Source of the DNA: Ariolimax columbianus
Taxonomy: Eukaryota > Mollusca > Gastropoda > Stylommatophora > Arionidae
Length of the DNA stretch: 64,000 nt
Assembly: GCA_036924085.1 (NCBI GenBank)
Contig: JAVGWX010000019.1
Coordinates: 16,724,631-16,788,630 of the forward strand
Direction: 5' to 3'
The notes under the pieces are model-generated. The model worked only from the letters and a program-made list of their open reading frames with translations. It was not told where the DNA came from and ran no database searches. Of the stretch, positions 10,751 through 21,972 are shown piece after piece. Position numbers and translations under genes: made by a program. The stretch's first letter is position 1, and each line of letters begins with the position of its first letter.

Positions 10751-11575
10751 ATACACCGACAGTTCTGTAACAAACACTACACAGAACGGAGGGGCAGGAT
10801 CATTCCTGAACCTACCAAATGGCAGACAAATAACACTGTCATTCGCTACTGGTAACTACACAAGCAATTTCAGAGCGGAGACAGAGGCACTGAGGGCAGC
10901 AGTGGAAGAAATGGTATCACACAAAGAAAATGAAAGCCATATAGTCCTGCTTACAGATGCTCTCGCCGTAGTCACAGCGCTAAAAAGCCAGAAAAACACT
11001 GAGCTTAATGACTTAAGAGCAGCACTCTGCAAACTGTGCCAGCAGTCTGCACCAAAAAGGGTAGTGGTACAGTAGGTCCCATCACACTGCAACATCCAAG
11101 GCAACGAGGAGGCAGACAGACTGGCAAAAGAAGGTGCAAGACTACCACAAACAGATATTAGTATGACGTACGAAGAGTCAAAACGGCTTATTAAAGCCAG
11201 ATACATGACCAAATGGGAAACCGAACAGACTGGTTACACCAAAAACGATGCCTATTACCAGTTGAACCGAAGAGAGCAGGTCGCTGTCTTCAGACTTCGC
11301 ACTGGCCACAACATACTGAGGTACCACCTATTCAACAAATTGAAGATAGGTGGTACCGACGAATGCCCGTGCGGTACCGGCAAAATGACCGCTGAACATC
11401 TGCTGCAGAACTGCCCGACATACGAGGATCAGAGAGAGCAGATGTGGCCATCACCAGTGGAACTGCAAGACAAGCTCTATGGCAGTGGCGACAGCCTCAG
11501 GATGACCGCCGCTTTTTTCGAAAAAATAATGGTTACTGTCTGACTGCGTACGAAGAAGAAGAAGAAGAAGAAACT
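10751..11575 (+). mobile_element. Family A copy, right half (split by CR1)
   Basis: Continues the RNase H domain cut at 7473, starting from the equivalent of YTDGSVTN. It reads through to the Cys-His segment (CPCGTGKMTAEHLLQNC) and the (GAA)n tail at 11551-11574. A TAG at 11074 replaces Trp in VVQWVPSHC. Joining 6616-7473 to 10751-11575 gives one continuous family A copy. Confidence 0.92.
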
Positions 11576-11923
11576 AAACTCCCAATCTTCGCACGGTCCA
11601 ACACCTCGTTTGTCATTCTGTCACTTCATGACATTCCAAGTGTTTAAAGTATTTCAAGTAACGTATCTGGAGTATTTTTCTGAACAGTATTTTTGGGGGA
11701 TTGGAGTATGGGCTCTCGCACAGATAATACCTCAACCACAGATCAACAGAAGATAACGGACGAGGATTATGATCAACTTATAGACACTCTGCAACAGTGA
11801 CCAAGCTATTTCCACAATACACTTGTAGACTTCAAACTTCAAACACACAAGAATTATTTTTTTTTAAAATGTCAGCGGCGGCTCGACTTCAACGCCTCGG
11901 GTTTTCCCCATTTAGCTCGGTGG
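11576..11923. other. Intron 1, no recognised feature
   Basis: Unique-looking sequence. A short ORF from 11708 (MGSRTDNTSTTDQQKITDED) ends after 30 codons and matches nothing I recognise. Confidence 0.4.
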
Positions 11924-12070
11924 CACGAACTCCGTAGCTCCAGCGATGAACCAGGGGATCTCCGGAAAAAAAATTCACATCATGGATCGACCGTCACAGC
12001 TCGAACTCTAGCCCCGACCGTCTGAACACAAGGCAAACGGCTTGGCCACTTCGCCCCAGAAACCCCCCGA
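11924..12070 (-). mobile_element. tRNA-derived SINE, type 3
   Basis: On the minus strand the head reads GGGCGAAGTGGCCAAGCCGT (A-box-like), then GGGGCTAGAGTTCGAGC around the B-box position. The body CGGAGATCCC...GGAGCTACGGAGTTCGTG is shared with 18491-18630. The B box is degraded here and better kept in the other copy. It is about 147 bp long. Confidence 0.7.
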
Positions 12071-13016
12071 ATGACGTAGGTAAATATATTGGAGCACATT
12101 CTGAAGGGTGAGAGACAACCTTCCGAGGGGCCTATCGCTTTTAATATAATAACAGCATCTTTCAGAAATCGCCACAGAGGTGGGTGAAACACTCGAAATT
12201 TGTTGTGGGACCTATCGCTTTTATCATGGCTATAACGTCTTTAAGAAGTACCCCCGGGGACGACAGACACATATCAGCTCCAATCAACATGAACTTCAAA
12301 CACCATTTAATCTCCCGTTGTAACATTTTTGTCGACTTTGGAGTTGTCTCAGCTTTTTAAGTGAGAACACGCTTCCACTTCAACAAAGATAAAGCTAAAA
12401 CAACTAACAAGGACACAGACCATCATCCATCCTAGAAGTAATGTCTGTCGAAGAGCTCGTCTTGCAACAACAATTCGACGCACTAGAAAACCTAGACGAA
12501 GGCTACTAAAGGTGAAGGTCAGTCCCATGGCAACAGATGACGTCATGGATAAAGATAACTCTTCTGTACTAAGCCGCAGCCTATGTCAGGTGTAGTTGCC
12601 AGCTACCTTCCTTGCTGTTTATACATTTCCCAACTCATACGTTAGGTACCCATTTAAAGATTTGTTGATCCGTTAGTCGCACTAGAAACGAACGATGACC
12701 GGATTCTTTTTTGTTCGTCGGTGATTTCGAACAGTGGCACGCTGTAATCCGAGTCTTGGTAAGTCAGCTCACGGTCTACTAAGAAGACTACTGTAACATA
12801 ACTACTGCCATTAAAGTATAGCCACTGCCATCCAAACGCCTGGGCCGTGTCATGTAAACTCCATTTCTCTCGCCAGTTGTTACCTCCTTAAACAGCGTTT
12901 ATATGCCGTCATATAACAAAGACTTTCAATATAATCCGAAAACTAAACCGACGAATGATCGCAGTAGACCATGCACATTTTTCAAGAGACATTCTGCTTA
13001 CAGCCTAAGAAACGCA
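12071..13016. other. Intron 1, no recognised feature
   Basis: Both strands were read. There are no ORFs above noise, no tandem repeats and no family motif. The phrase GGGACCTATCGCTTTTA (around 12208) recurs in similar form near 12127 (GGGGCCTATCGCTTTTA), a local duplication of unknown origin. Confidence 0.4.
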
Positions 13017-13104
13017 CATCATCATCATCAACATCATCATCATCATCATTATCATCATCATTATCATCATCATCATCGTCATCATCATCATCATCATCAT
13101 CTTG
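13017..13104. repeat. (ATC)n microsatellite
   Basis: An imperfect trinucleotide run of CAT/ATC with occasional TAT, AAC and CGT units. The His- and Ser-rich short ORFs across it are artefacts. Confidence 0.95.
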
Positions 13105-13153
13105 TAACCTGAAAGGTCATTGGGGCACCAATACTGCAGATTTTAGCCAAGTC

Positions 13154-13430
13154 CTACCACTCAACTCGTTTTTGTGACAGAATATTTGTTCTAGCAATGC
13201 ACATTACCGTCCACTCTCTGATGTTGTCTTCCCATCTCTTTTTCTGCCTTACTTTCTTACGCTTCAAAGGAACAGTACCTTGCAGGACCGTCTTGGTCAA
13301 CCCAGACGATCTTAAAACATGCCCAAACAATGTGAGCTTGCGTGCTTTTACCATAGTCAATAGGTCTTTATATTGGTCGAACTCTCTCTGTGAATCACAC
13401 ATAAGCATCAAAAGAGCTAAACGAGATATG
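13154..13430 (-). mobile_element. LINE reverse transcriptase C-terminus remnant
   Basis: The minus frame reads LLTMVKARKLTLFGHVLRSS, then GLTKTVLQGTV and KKRWEDNIREWT. This is the conserved C-terminal block after the RT of many animal non-LTR elements (RKLxWFGHVxR...RWxDNIxEWT). It is the same type as the fragments at 53880-54490 and 61905-62617 ('family C'). No other domain is preserved. Confidence 0.8.
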
Positions 13431-13965
13431 GACGAACATAGGAATTTGAGTTACATACCATCACAAGATAGAAAGCGTCAGCAGCGACTTCTCATATACA
13501 ACCCTCCTTAAGTCATCACCGCTCGACTACCGACGAATCCTTTCCCCAATCTCACCTTTCCTGACCGTGGAGACCCGAAGTGCTACAGAAGTATGATTTC
13601 TGTAAAGTCTTCAGGTATAGAAGAAATATCTGTCCAGATGAATCAAGCATGTGGCAACCTACTCTCAGCAACTCATTCCTGCAAACATTCTCGATTCTTA
13701 GGCACAACGACAATCCCATCGTCCAGCGCGAGCCAAAGACCGTCCTTCTCTACATGAAAAGGAGCACATTGGATCTGGCCCACTACTGCCCGGTGGTCCT
13801 TATCCTGGTGCTATCTTCAAGGGCCATGCTAGCGAGAGTTCCATCACTCTCGAAGAAGCAAAGTTTGTCGTGTAAAATTGGCTAGGACGACACTATAGCA
13901 CATTGGTCATATAAGTACGTTTGATCGAAGTTGAGCGAGAACACCACACCAAGTCAGGTCATCCC
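13431..13965. other. Intron 1, no confident feature
   Basis: A 101-codon frame (13580-13885) contains LDLAHYCPVVLILVLSS, faintly like the RT phrase 'YRPIxLxSxxxK'. The resemblance is too weak for a call. Confidence 0.35.
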
Positions 13966-15235
13966 ATGTGTTGAGGGCTGAGATGTGTTAAGGGCTGAGA
14001 TGTGTTGAGGGCTGAGATGTGTTGAGGGCTGATATGTGTTGAGGGCTGAAATGTGTTGAGGGTTGAGATGTGTTGAGGGCTGTTGTGAAGAGGGCTGGGA
14101 TATGTTGATGGCTGTTGTGAAGGGGATTATGATGTGTTGAGGGTTGAGATGTGTTGAGGGCTGAGATGTGTTGAGGGCTGAAATGTGTTGAGGGTTGAGA
14201 TGTGTTGAGGGTTGAAATGTGTTGAGGGTTGAGATGTGTTGAGGGCTGTTGTGAAAAGGATTGTGATGTGTTGAGGGCTGAGATGTGTTGAGGGCTGAAA
14301 TGTGTTGAGGGCTGAGATGTGTTGAGGGCTGAAATGTGTTGAGGGCTGAGATGTGTAGAGTGCTGAGATGTGTTGAGGGCTGAGATGTGTTAAGGGCTGA
14401 GATGTGTAGAGTGCTGCGATGTGTTGAGGGCTGAGATGTGTTAAGGGCTGAGATGTGTTGAGGGCTGAGATGTGTTGAGGGCTGATATGTGTTGAGGGCT
14501 GAAATGTGTTGAGGGTTGAGATGTGTTGAGGGCTGTTGTGAAGAGGGCTGGGATATGTTGATGGCTGTTGTGAAGGGGATTATGATGTGTTGAGGGTTGA
14601 GATGTGTTGAGGGCTGAGATGTGTTGAGGGCTGAAATGTGTTGAGGGTTGAGATGTGTTGAGGGTTGAAATGTGTTGAGGGTTGAGATGTGTTGAGGGCT
14701 GAGATGTGTTAAGGGCTGAGATGTGTAGAGTGCTGAGATGTGTTGAGGGTTTAGATGTGTTAAGGGCTGAGATGTGTTGAGGGCTGAGATGTGTTGAGGG
14801 CTGATATGTGTTGAGGGCTGAGATGTGTTGAGGGATGTTGTAAAGGAAACCAAAATGTGTTGAGGGCTGTTGTATAGGAAACCAAGATGTGTTGAGTGCT
14901 GCTGTGAAGAAGACCGAGATGTGTTGAGGGATGTTGTAAAGGACACCATGATGTGTAGATGGCTGTTGTAAAGGAAACCAAGATGTGTTGAGGGCTATTG
15001 TATAGGAAACCAAGATGTGTTGAGTGCTGCTGTGAAGGAGAGCGAGATGTGTTGAGGGCTGTTGTGAAGGAGAGCGAGATGTGTTGAGGGCTGTTGTATA
15101 GGAAACCAAGATGTGTTGAGGGCTGTTGTATAGGAAACCAAGATGTGTTGAGGGCTGTTGTGAAGGACACCAAGATGTGTTGAGGGCTGTTGTAAAGGAC
15201 ATAAAGATGTGTTGAGGGCTGTTGTGAAGGATCAT
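13966..15235. repeat. 17-bp minisatellite passing into a 32-bp unit
   Basis: From 13966 to about 14830 the unit is 17 bp (GTGTTGAGGGCTGAGAT), with blocks around 14081-14123 and 14519-14584 carrying a longer GGCTGTTGTGAAG variant. From about 14830 to 15235 the unit is about 32 bp (GTGTTGAGGGCTGTTGTA followed by a GGAAACCAAGAT-like spacer). The unit has no stop on the minus strand and 17 is not a multiple of three, so long His/Ser/Gln-rich ORFs appear in all minus frames. I do not regard these as genes. Confidence 0.95.
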
Positions 15236-15284
15236 ACTCCAAGCCACCTCAACCCTCAAATAAGATGGACTCTCACACGAAATA

Positions 15285-15930
15285 AAATACAACATCGGAC
15301 TGCTGTCTCGAAAAAAAACACTGCAGTGGATTTCAGCCCAATGTAGAACCCTTGGAAACGAAAATGCAGATGAGCTCGTAAAAGCCGGAAGTGGTGGCAC
15401 ACGGACTCGCCATCCCCAGACCTATAACAAAGCAAAGACACTCATCAAACAATCCATGACCACGGAATGGCAAGATCAGCACAAAGAATACAAGCCAGAA
15501 AAGAACAGCACAAAGAATACAAGCCAGAAAAGACCAGCACAAAGAATACAAGCCAGAAAAGAACAGCATAAACAAACTTAGAAGAGATGGGAAGACATAG
15601 ATCTTCAGCCTCAGAACGGGACATTGCAGACTAAATGGGTCTCAGAGACACCATCTAGTACAATTGTGGAGCATCCAAACAAACACCAGAACATATCCTG
15701 CAGAACTGCACTATTTATAAATAACAAAAAGTGGCAGTCTGGCCCGAGGGAGCGGCCATGCTTGACAAGCTAAGGTGGAACTGCGAAGACCAGAAACGAA
15801 CAGTCTTCTTCGTGAACCTTACCAGGCTTGAAGCATGGCATCCGTTGACCGAAGACGAAGGAGAATAGACAGAATTTGAGGAACGTTCAAGATCATCTAA
15901 AATAAATTCTGTTTCACATCCTCCAAGTCG
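15285..15930 (+). mobile_element. RNase H-bearing LINE, C-terminal remnant (second lineage)
   Basis: The sequence encodes the end of an RNase H domain (LQWISAQCRTLGNENADELV), a following segment (YNKAKTLIKQSMTTEWQ) and the Cys-His module (CGASKQTPEHILQNCTIYK, then VAVWPEGAAMLDKL). It ends RTVFFVNLTRLEAWHPLTED with a stop at about 15869. The proteins differ clearly from family A, so this is a different lineage. A 29-bp piece (CAGCACAAAGAATACAAGCC...) is repeated three times at 15476-15568. Frameshifts are present. Confidence 0.85.
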
Positions 15931-15983
15931 GTATGCTCTACTCATTTGATACCTTTACGTGTTTCCTTTTCTTATATTCGTAG

Positions 15984-16067
15984 CGCAAATAAAAATCGAT
16001 GGAATAACACTGTTCCACCTTTCGGAATAAAAGCAACGAAGGGGTCTGTCCACATTGTGGCTCACAG
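15984..16067 (+). CDS. GCNT-like: GCNT family gene, exon 2
   Basis: This 84-bp exon lies between TTCGTAG (acceptor, ending 15983) and CACAG|GTAACT (donor). It enters in phase 2 from exon 1, completing CG|C for Arg, and leaves in phase 2. It encodes RANKNRWNNTVPPFGIK followed by ATKGSVHIVAHR. In the family this is the stretch just after the KTNLEIV block, and the KGSVHIVxxR string is a known conserved element near the donor-sugar side of the GCNT fold. There is no stop in frame, and the join to exon 3 gives [11 protein letters not shown], as expected. It was found by reading for the missing family block, since the exon is too short to stand out as an ORF. Confidence 0.86.
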
Positions 16068-16109
16068 GTAACTGACTGTTTCTTGTGTGGCTATAGAGAT
16101 TGGCAAGTT

Positions 16110-16360
16110 CAATAGATAATCATGTTTTTCGGTTTTTTTTCGTTGACTCCGTTTTTCTTTTTCCTCTAATTGCTTTTTTCCTTATTCTTGTTCTTCTTTA
16201 TCAACTTCTTTTTCTTTTTCTTTTTTTTGTTATTTTCCTTCTGTCTCTTCTTCTTCTTCATCTTCTTCTTCTTCGTCTCCTTCTTGTTCTTCCACTTTAT
16301 CTTGTTGTTTTTCATCAACTTCGTCGTCTTCTACTTCTTCTTTCTTCTTATAGTTTGTTG
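16110..16360. repeat. Pyrimidine-rich TTC/TTTTC tract
   Basis: The plus strand is dominated by TTCTTCTTC and TTTTTC runs, with rare G. It sits in intron 2 just after exon 2. Leu/Phe-rich ORFs across it are artefacts. Confidence 0.85.
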
Positions 16361-16364
16361 GATA

Positions 16365-16972
<608 letters not shown>

Positions 16973-17021
16973 TGTATATTTCTCCTCTTCCACTAATTAC
17001 ATATAATTGGTCGTTCTGCAG

Positions 17022-17161
17022 AAACTTCATTGACTATATTCTCCATAACAAAACAGCAAAGGCACTTTTGGAATGGACCAAGAAAACCAGAGTCCCGGAT
17101 GAAACATTTTTTAGTACACTTAACTCTAACCCACAGCTGGGCATTAAGAGCACGTACAAGG
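17022..17161 (+). CDS. GCNT-like: GCNT family gene, exon 3
   Basis: A 140-bp exon after TTCTGCAG (acceptor, ending 17021) and before a consensus donor GGTAAGTGG. It enters in phase 2 (AG|A, Arg) and leaves in phase 1. It encodes [18 protein letters not shown], then [19 protein letters not shown] and [10 protein letters not shown]. The PDE-x-F-x-[AS]-T-L string is the family's catalytic region; the Glu of PDE is the catalytic base in the studied core-2 enzymes. If the donor were not used, the frame would stay open for about 30 more codons (KWITRIRSRI...) to a stop at 17252-17254, which could be an alternative truncated end or chance. Confidence 0.9.
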
Positions 17162-17382
17162 GTAAGTGGATAACGAGGATACGATCCAGGATACTCAACT
17201 CGTGGCTCTTGTACCGGACTGGCCCACAGAGTCATGGTTTTACCGTATACTTGTAGTGCTGAAAATAAATTTACAACTTAGTGGTTCCAGATAAGTTATT
17301 GTCCTCTGCCATTACTCTATCCGTCGTCTAGGTGCGGATGGATATGCCGATCTCCGACCGGGCTGACTGTGCAAGACCAAGT

Positions 17383-17705
17383 GACTTCGGGATTTTATCC
17401 TAGGACTAAGGAAGAACCCCTTTTGCAACAACTAAGCGGATTCGGGATTATATTCTAGGATTAAGGAAGAACTCATTTTGCAATGACTAAAAGACTTCGG
17501 GATTATTTCTTAGAATTCAGTAAGCATTTCTTTTGCAGCGACTAAAAGAATTCGTGATTTTATCCTATGATTCAGGAAAAACGCCTTCTGCAACCACAAA
17601 AAGACTTCGGGATTATATCCTAGGATTCAGGAAGAACCCCTTTTTCAACGGCTAAAAGACTTCGGGATTATATCCTAGGATTGAAGAAGAGCCCCTTTTG
17701 CCACG
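17383..17705. repeat. Minisatellite, unit about 58-62 bp
   Basis: About five or six imperfect units built around GACTTCGGGATTATATCCTA followed by GGATTCAGGAAGAACCCC and TTTTGCAACGACTAAA. It lies 220 bp after GCNT exon 3. Confidence 0.9.
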
Positions 17706-18490
17706 AACAGTTTCAACATGCAAGACACTTTGATTGTAGAAGGGCCACTATTCCTCCAACAGACACCAATGTCATGGTCCGGGGGAACAGTCAAACTGCT
17801 AACTAGATCAATATTCTCACTCGCATGTGATCATATCTCTATCTCGTATGTTTTCCATGGTGTCCACCCATCGCACAAATGAGCACACTTGCAAGGTTCC
17901 AGGTGTGATGAGAATTACCAACCCATAAACCCTTAATCTCTCTCTCTCTGAATCTCTCTCTGAATCTCTAGAATTCCACTGTGCATTGCCTTTATATACT
18001 CTTTTCTTAACTCTAAAAATTTACATGACTGTCGATTAGTCCACCTCAGTTGGCTGGCTAGCCATCATTCTAACTCGAGCCAACTCATTCTAGCAAGGAG
18101 TTCCTATTGTCAATCTAAACCCTACCACTTAGGTCTGATAACAGAATGGTTAATCTGATACCCAACCCTCAAAACTAGATACGTCTTTCCTCTATCGTGA
18201 ATATTTACTTCACGCTTTCTTGTCGACCTAGTATCGACACCAGCCATTGACCCTGGATGGCCGTGGCTCGTCCACGAGCATTCAGATAATTTTTGATTCC
18301 CAGAGAATGCAACCGCCAGCCCAATCTCCACTCTCTAAACACGCATGCTTCACAGGGAACTTTGGAACTGTCATACAGGCATCCACAGTAAACTCTTCTA
18401 CGTTCATCAGTATGTTAAAAAAAAACACAACTTTTAGCTCGGTCTCTCTCCGCAGATCGGTACTCCATCTGTCGAGAGCATCGCACTAAG
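17706..18490. other. Intron 3, no recognised feature
   Basis: Contains a short TCTCTCTGAA repeat at 17939-17970 and no coding signal. I looked here for the missing GCNT exon (Cys-x-Gly-x-x-Val-Arg-x-x-Cys-x-Phe-Gly pattern) and did not find it. Confidence 0.4.
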
Positions 18491-18630
18491 CACGAACTCC
18501 GTAGCTCCAGCGATAAATCCAGGGAACTCCGGAAAATTGACATCATGGACCGACCATCGTAGCTCGAATTCGAACCCCGGCCGTCTGAACATGAGGCAAA
18601 CGGCTTGACCACTTCGCCACAGACACCGCC
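18491..18630 (-). mobile_element. tRNA-derived SINE, type 3
   Basis: The minus strand reads GTGGCGAAGTGGTCAAGCCG (A box) and, 30 bp on, GGGGTTCGAATTCGAG (B box), then the same body as 11924-12070 down to GGAGCTACGGAGTTCGTG. Both Pol III boxes are well preserved here. Confidence 0.8.
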
Positions 18631-18639
18631 TAGCAGAAT

Positions 18640-19225
18640 GTTTTACCTGACCCTGACTACTCTTCGCTCCTACATAAATCAATTTGCTTCACCTGACCCT
18701 GAGTACTGTTCGCTCCCAACTTGATCAGTATGTTTCATCTGCCCCTGATTACCATTTGCTCCCAACTTGATCATTATGTTTCACTTGACTATGATAAATC
18801 TTCGCTTTCGCCTCGATTAGTAAGTCTCACCTGACCATGATTACTCTTCGCTCCCACCTCGATCAGTACGTCTCACCTGACCCTGATTCCCCTTTACTCC
18901 CACCTCGATCAGTACGTCTCACCTAACCCTCATTCCCCTTTACTCCCACCTCGATCAGTACGTCTCACCTGACCCTGATTCCCCTTTACTCCCACCTCGA
19001 TCAGTACGTCTCACCTAACCCTGATTCCCCTTTACTCCCACCTCGATCAGTACGTCTCACCTAACCCTGATTCCCTTTTACTCCCCCCTCGATCAGTACG
19101 TCTCACCTGACCCTGATTCCCCTTTACTCCCACCTCGATCAGTACGTCTCACCTGAACCTGATTCCCCTTTACTCCCACCTCGATCAGTACGTCTCATCT
19201 GACCCTGATTACTCTTCCCTCCCAC
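18640..19225. repeat. 46-bp minisatellite with GATCAGTA core
   Basis: About 12 units. The later ones are very regular (CTCACCTGACCCTGATTCCC, CTTTACTCCCACCTC, GATCAGTACGT). The first units are more divergent and read GATCAGTATGTTTCA. The GATCAGTAT core and the CCTGACCCTGA phrase also occur in the minisatellites at 39888-40115 and 58448-59092. Confidence 0.95.
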
Positions 19226-19923
19226 GATCATCTTAGGTGAAAAAGCATTGCAAATACTATGCTACGCGACACAGTACAGGGGAAGCGATGGTGGAAACGT
19301 TCAAGTTAACGATGGGAAGGCACCATCCACAAATGGACTAACTTACAACCCGATGAGGCATAACAAGCAGTCGCAGACAGAGGAGTATAACAAGATTGAT
19401 TGCAGACTGGTCAGCAGGGGTGCCCTAACGAGCTCAAGTCACGAAATGAACTGCACTTAAGAATAAACAGAGAGTAAGAGAATCGGCCAGTGAAAGCATA
19501 GACTCTTGAGGTCTTACGCACACAACCTCGGTCTGGCCCGTGCTTTCTTTAGATATATTAAAGTTGATATCTGAAGGATGCAGATGTGAAGGCCTATCGT
19601 TAATGTCTCTTTCATCATCAATGTTATCTCTTTGATGTTGATGTTTATCATCTACAGGAGAACCGGAACATTCCAGCATTAGACCAACATTTGTCCGGTT
19701 CAAGAACTGGGGCGGTACACCATGTGCAGGAAGGCGTGTACGAGAAATATGCATTCTTTCAACAGGTCAGTTCTATGCTCCGCAGGGAGGTCTGAGTTTT
19801 TCATTGATTGATATAAAAGAACTGTGTGCATGGCTTGGGGGCTAGAAGCCTTATTATTTGAAAACACTGATATTGTAACCACACGTACAATTGCTCGGAT
19901 ATATGCATCGTGTAGAGGAATCA
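19226..19923. other. Intron 3, weak LINE remnant only
   Basis: At about 19412-19458 the string GGGTGCCCTAACGAGCTCA and the following GAACTG resemble the 3' end of the family C LINE (compare 54438-54470 and 62560-62590). Nothing else is recognised on either strand. Confidence 0.35.
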
Positions 19924-20610
19924 GCTGGGATGGTGTGCTAGACGAGTAGGTCAATCAATCAGTGGGGGTGGTGTACTAGATGAGTAGATCAATCAATCAG
20001 CTGGGGTGGTGTGCTAGATAAGTATGTCAATTAATCAGCCTAGGTGGTGTACTGGACGAGTAGGTCAATCAACCAGCTGGTGTGGTGTGCTAGATGAGTA
20101 GGTCAATCAATCAGCTGGGGTGGTGTGCTAGACGAGTAGGTCAATCAATCAGCTGAGGTGGTGCTGGACGAGTAGGTCAATCAATCAGCTGAGGTGGTGC
20201 TGGACGAGTAGGTCAATCAATCAGCTGAGGTGGTGCTGGACGAGTAGGTCAATCAATCAGCTGGGGTGGTTTGCTGGAAGAGTAGGTCAATCAAACAGCT
20301 GGTGTGGTGTGCTAGATGAGTAGGTCAATCAATCAGCTGGGGTGGTGTGCTGGGCGAGTAGGTCAATCAATCAGCTGAGGTGGTGTGCTAAATGAGTAGA
20401 CCAATGAATAAGCTGGGGTGGTGTGCTAGATGAATAGATCAATCAATTAATTGGGGTGGTGTGCTAGACGAGTAGGTCAATCAATTAGTTGGGGTACTGT
20501 GCTAGACGAGTAGGTCAATCAATTAGTTGGGGTGGTTTGCTGGAAGAGTAGGTCAATCAAACAGCTGGGGTGGTATATCTATGCTTCCCATCTGGACGAG
20601 TAGGTCAATC
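19924..20610. repeat. 36-38-bp minisatellite
   Basis: About 18 units made of GGGTGGTGTGCTAGACGAG and TAGGTCAATCAATCAGCTG. Variants of 36 bp lack one GT step. It is irregular toward the 3' side. Confidence 0.95.
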
Positions 20611-20819
20611 AATGAGCCTAAAATGAATAGCATTAGAGATGATTGAGGAGGGTTGGGCATGGGGCGGATTACACAATATCGTAGAAATTAAAACCGGTAG
20701 GTAAATTACAAGATGATCACTAGACTAGTTTTACCAACCAGCTAGAAATAGCTTCCAATTAAATTAATGACATCGCACTAATGATCAGCGCTGAACACAG
20801 AGAGCTATGGTCATAGAAG

Positions 20820-20965
20820 ATTTGGTCGCATTTCTTGGAAAGAGAAGAAATTAAAAGTGGAAGTATTAAGAAAATTGGGGGTGAAAAGTGAAATAATAAC
20901 CGAAATCATGGTTAGACAGTTTAGTTATTTTGGCCATTTAACTTTACCTTGATGAAGACCATTCT
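20820..20965 (+). mobile_element. LINE C-terminal remnant, part 1 (interrupted)
   Basis: The frame reads RISWKEKKLKVEVLRKLGVK followed by SEIITEIMVRQFSYFGHL. This is the well-known C-terminal block of animal LINE reverse transcriptases (RISWxxxxxNxxVLxxxG...RxLxYFGHI). It breaks at 20965 because a family A copy has inserted; the rest is at 21602-21770. Confidence 0.82.
20948..20965. repeat. 18-bp target-site duplication, left copy
   Basis: CTTGATGAAGACCATTCT here is identical to 21599-21616. The two copies flank the minus-strand family A insertion. Confidence 0.95.
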
Positions 20966-21598
20966 TCTCCTTCTTCTTTTTCGTACGCAGTCAGACAGTA
21001 ACCATTATTTTTTCGAAAAAAGCGGCGGTCATCCTGAGGCTGTCGCCACTGCCATAGAGCTTGTCTTGTGGTTCCACTGGTGATCGCCACATCTGCTCTC
21101 TCTGATCCTTGTATGTCGGGCAGTTCTGGCAGCAGATGTTCAGCGGTCATTTTCCCGGTACCACACGGGCATTCGTCGGTTCCACCTATCTTCAATTTGT
21201 TGAATAGGTGGTACCTCAGTCTATTGTGGCTAGTGCGAAGTCTGAAGACAACGACCTGCTCTCTTCTGTTCAACTAGTAATAGGCATCGTTTTTGGTGTA
21301 ACCAGTATGTTCGGTTTCCCATTTGGTCATGTATCTGGCTTTAATAAGCCGTTTTGACTCTTCTTACGTCATACTAGTATCTGTTTGTGGTAGTCTTGCA
21401 CATTCTTTTGCCAGTCTGTCTGCCTCCTCGTTGCCTTGGATGTTGCAGTGTGATGGGACCCACTGTACCACTACCCTTTTTGGTGCGGACTGCTGGCATA
21501 GTTGACAGAGTGCTGCTCTTAAGTCATTAAGCTCAGTGTTTTTCTGGCTTTTTAGCGCTGTGACTACGGCGAGAGCATCTGCAAGCAGGACTGTATGG
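20966..21598 (-). mobile_element. Family A copy inserted into another LINE
   Basis: A 5'-truncated minus-strand copy. Its 3' end lies at the left (the complement of the GAA tail, then CGTACGCAGTCAGACAGTA) and it reaches back into the middle of RNase H (LLADALAVVTALKSQK). It carries CPCGTGKMTAEHLLPELPD-like frameshifted sequence. Perfect 18-bp duplications on both sides mark its exact ends. Confidence 0.95.
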
Positions 21599-21770
21599 CT
21601 TGATGAAGACCATTCTATAATGAGTAGTGGTTTAAAAGGAAGACAACATTTTTAATGGAAAAATAACATCAGAAGATGGACTAGACAAATCCTGTCAGTT
21701 TGCACAATTACGACACGAGATAAACTGGAGATCCATTGCAGCCGATCTTGGATGCGGAGATAACACTTGA
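21599..21770 (+). mobile_element. LINE C-terminal remnant, part 2
   Basis: After the right copy of the target duplication the host LINE resumes: LDEDHSIMSSGLKG, then WKNNIRRWTRQI, and (frame changed) INWRSIAADLGCGDNT with a stop. This follows the order expected after FGHI in such elements (DEDHS...RWxDNIRxW...RWRSIAADLGCGD). Confidence 0.8.
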
Positions 21771-21972
21771 ACTGAAAAGAGCTGAGAGAACTATGTACAT
21801 TTTCTAAACGTTTTCTGTTAATGAACTTCGGTTACAACTTGTTGATGTCTGGTAAGTTTCCATAGAAATAACTGCTTTTAGTTTTGTTTTTGGTTCGCGC
21901 ACATCACCACAACTTGGTTGGACTACCTCCGCTGTCTCTAATGGGTTTCAGGCGAGCCAGATTAAATACAAG

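Noticed and set aside
13580..13885. 101-codon frame with LDLAHYCPVVLILVLSS as a reverse transcriptase piece.
   Set aside because: The resemblance to the YRPIxLxSxxxK block is too short, and no neighbouring RT motif appears in order.
13954..15400. His/Ser/Gln-rich ORFs of over 300 residues on the minus strand.
   Set aside because: A 17-bp unit without a stop gives a 17-residue protein period in every frame. No start context, domain or splice signal supports a gene.
17162..17254. Read-through of exon 3 into KWITRIRSRI... as the true GCNT C-terminus.
   Set aside because: The consensus donor at 17162, the missing C-terminal motif and the presence of a matching terminal exon at 33185 make splicing the better model. 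It is kept only as an alternative.
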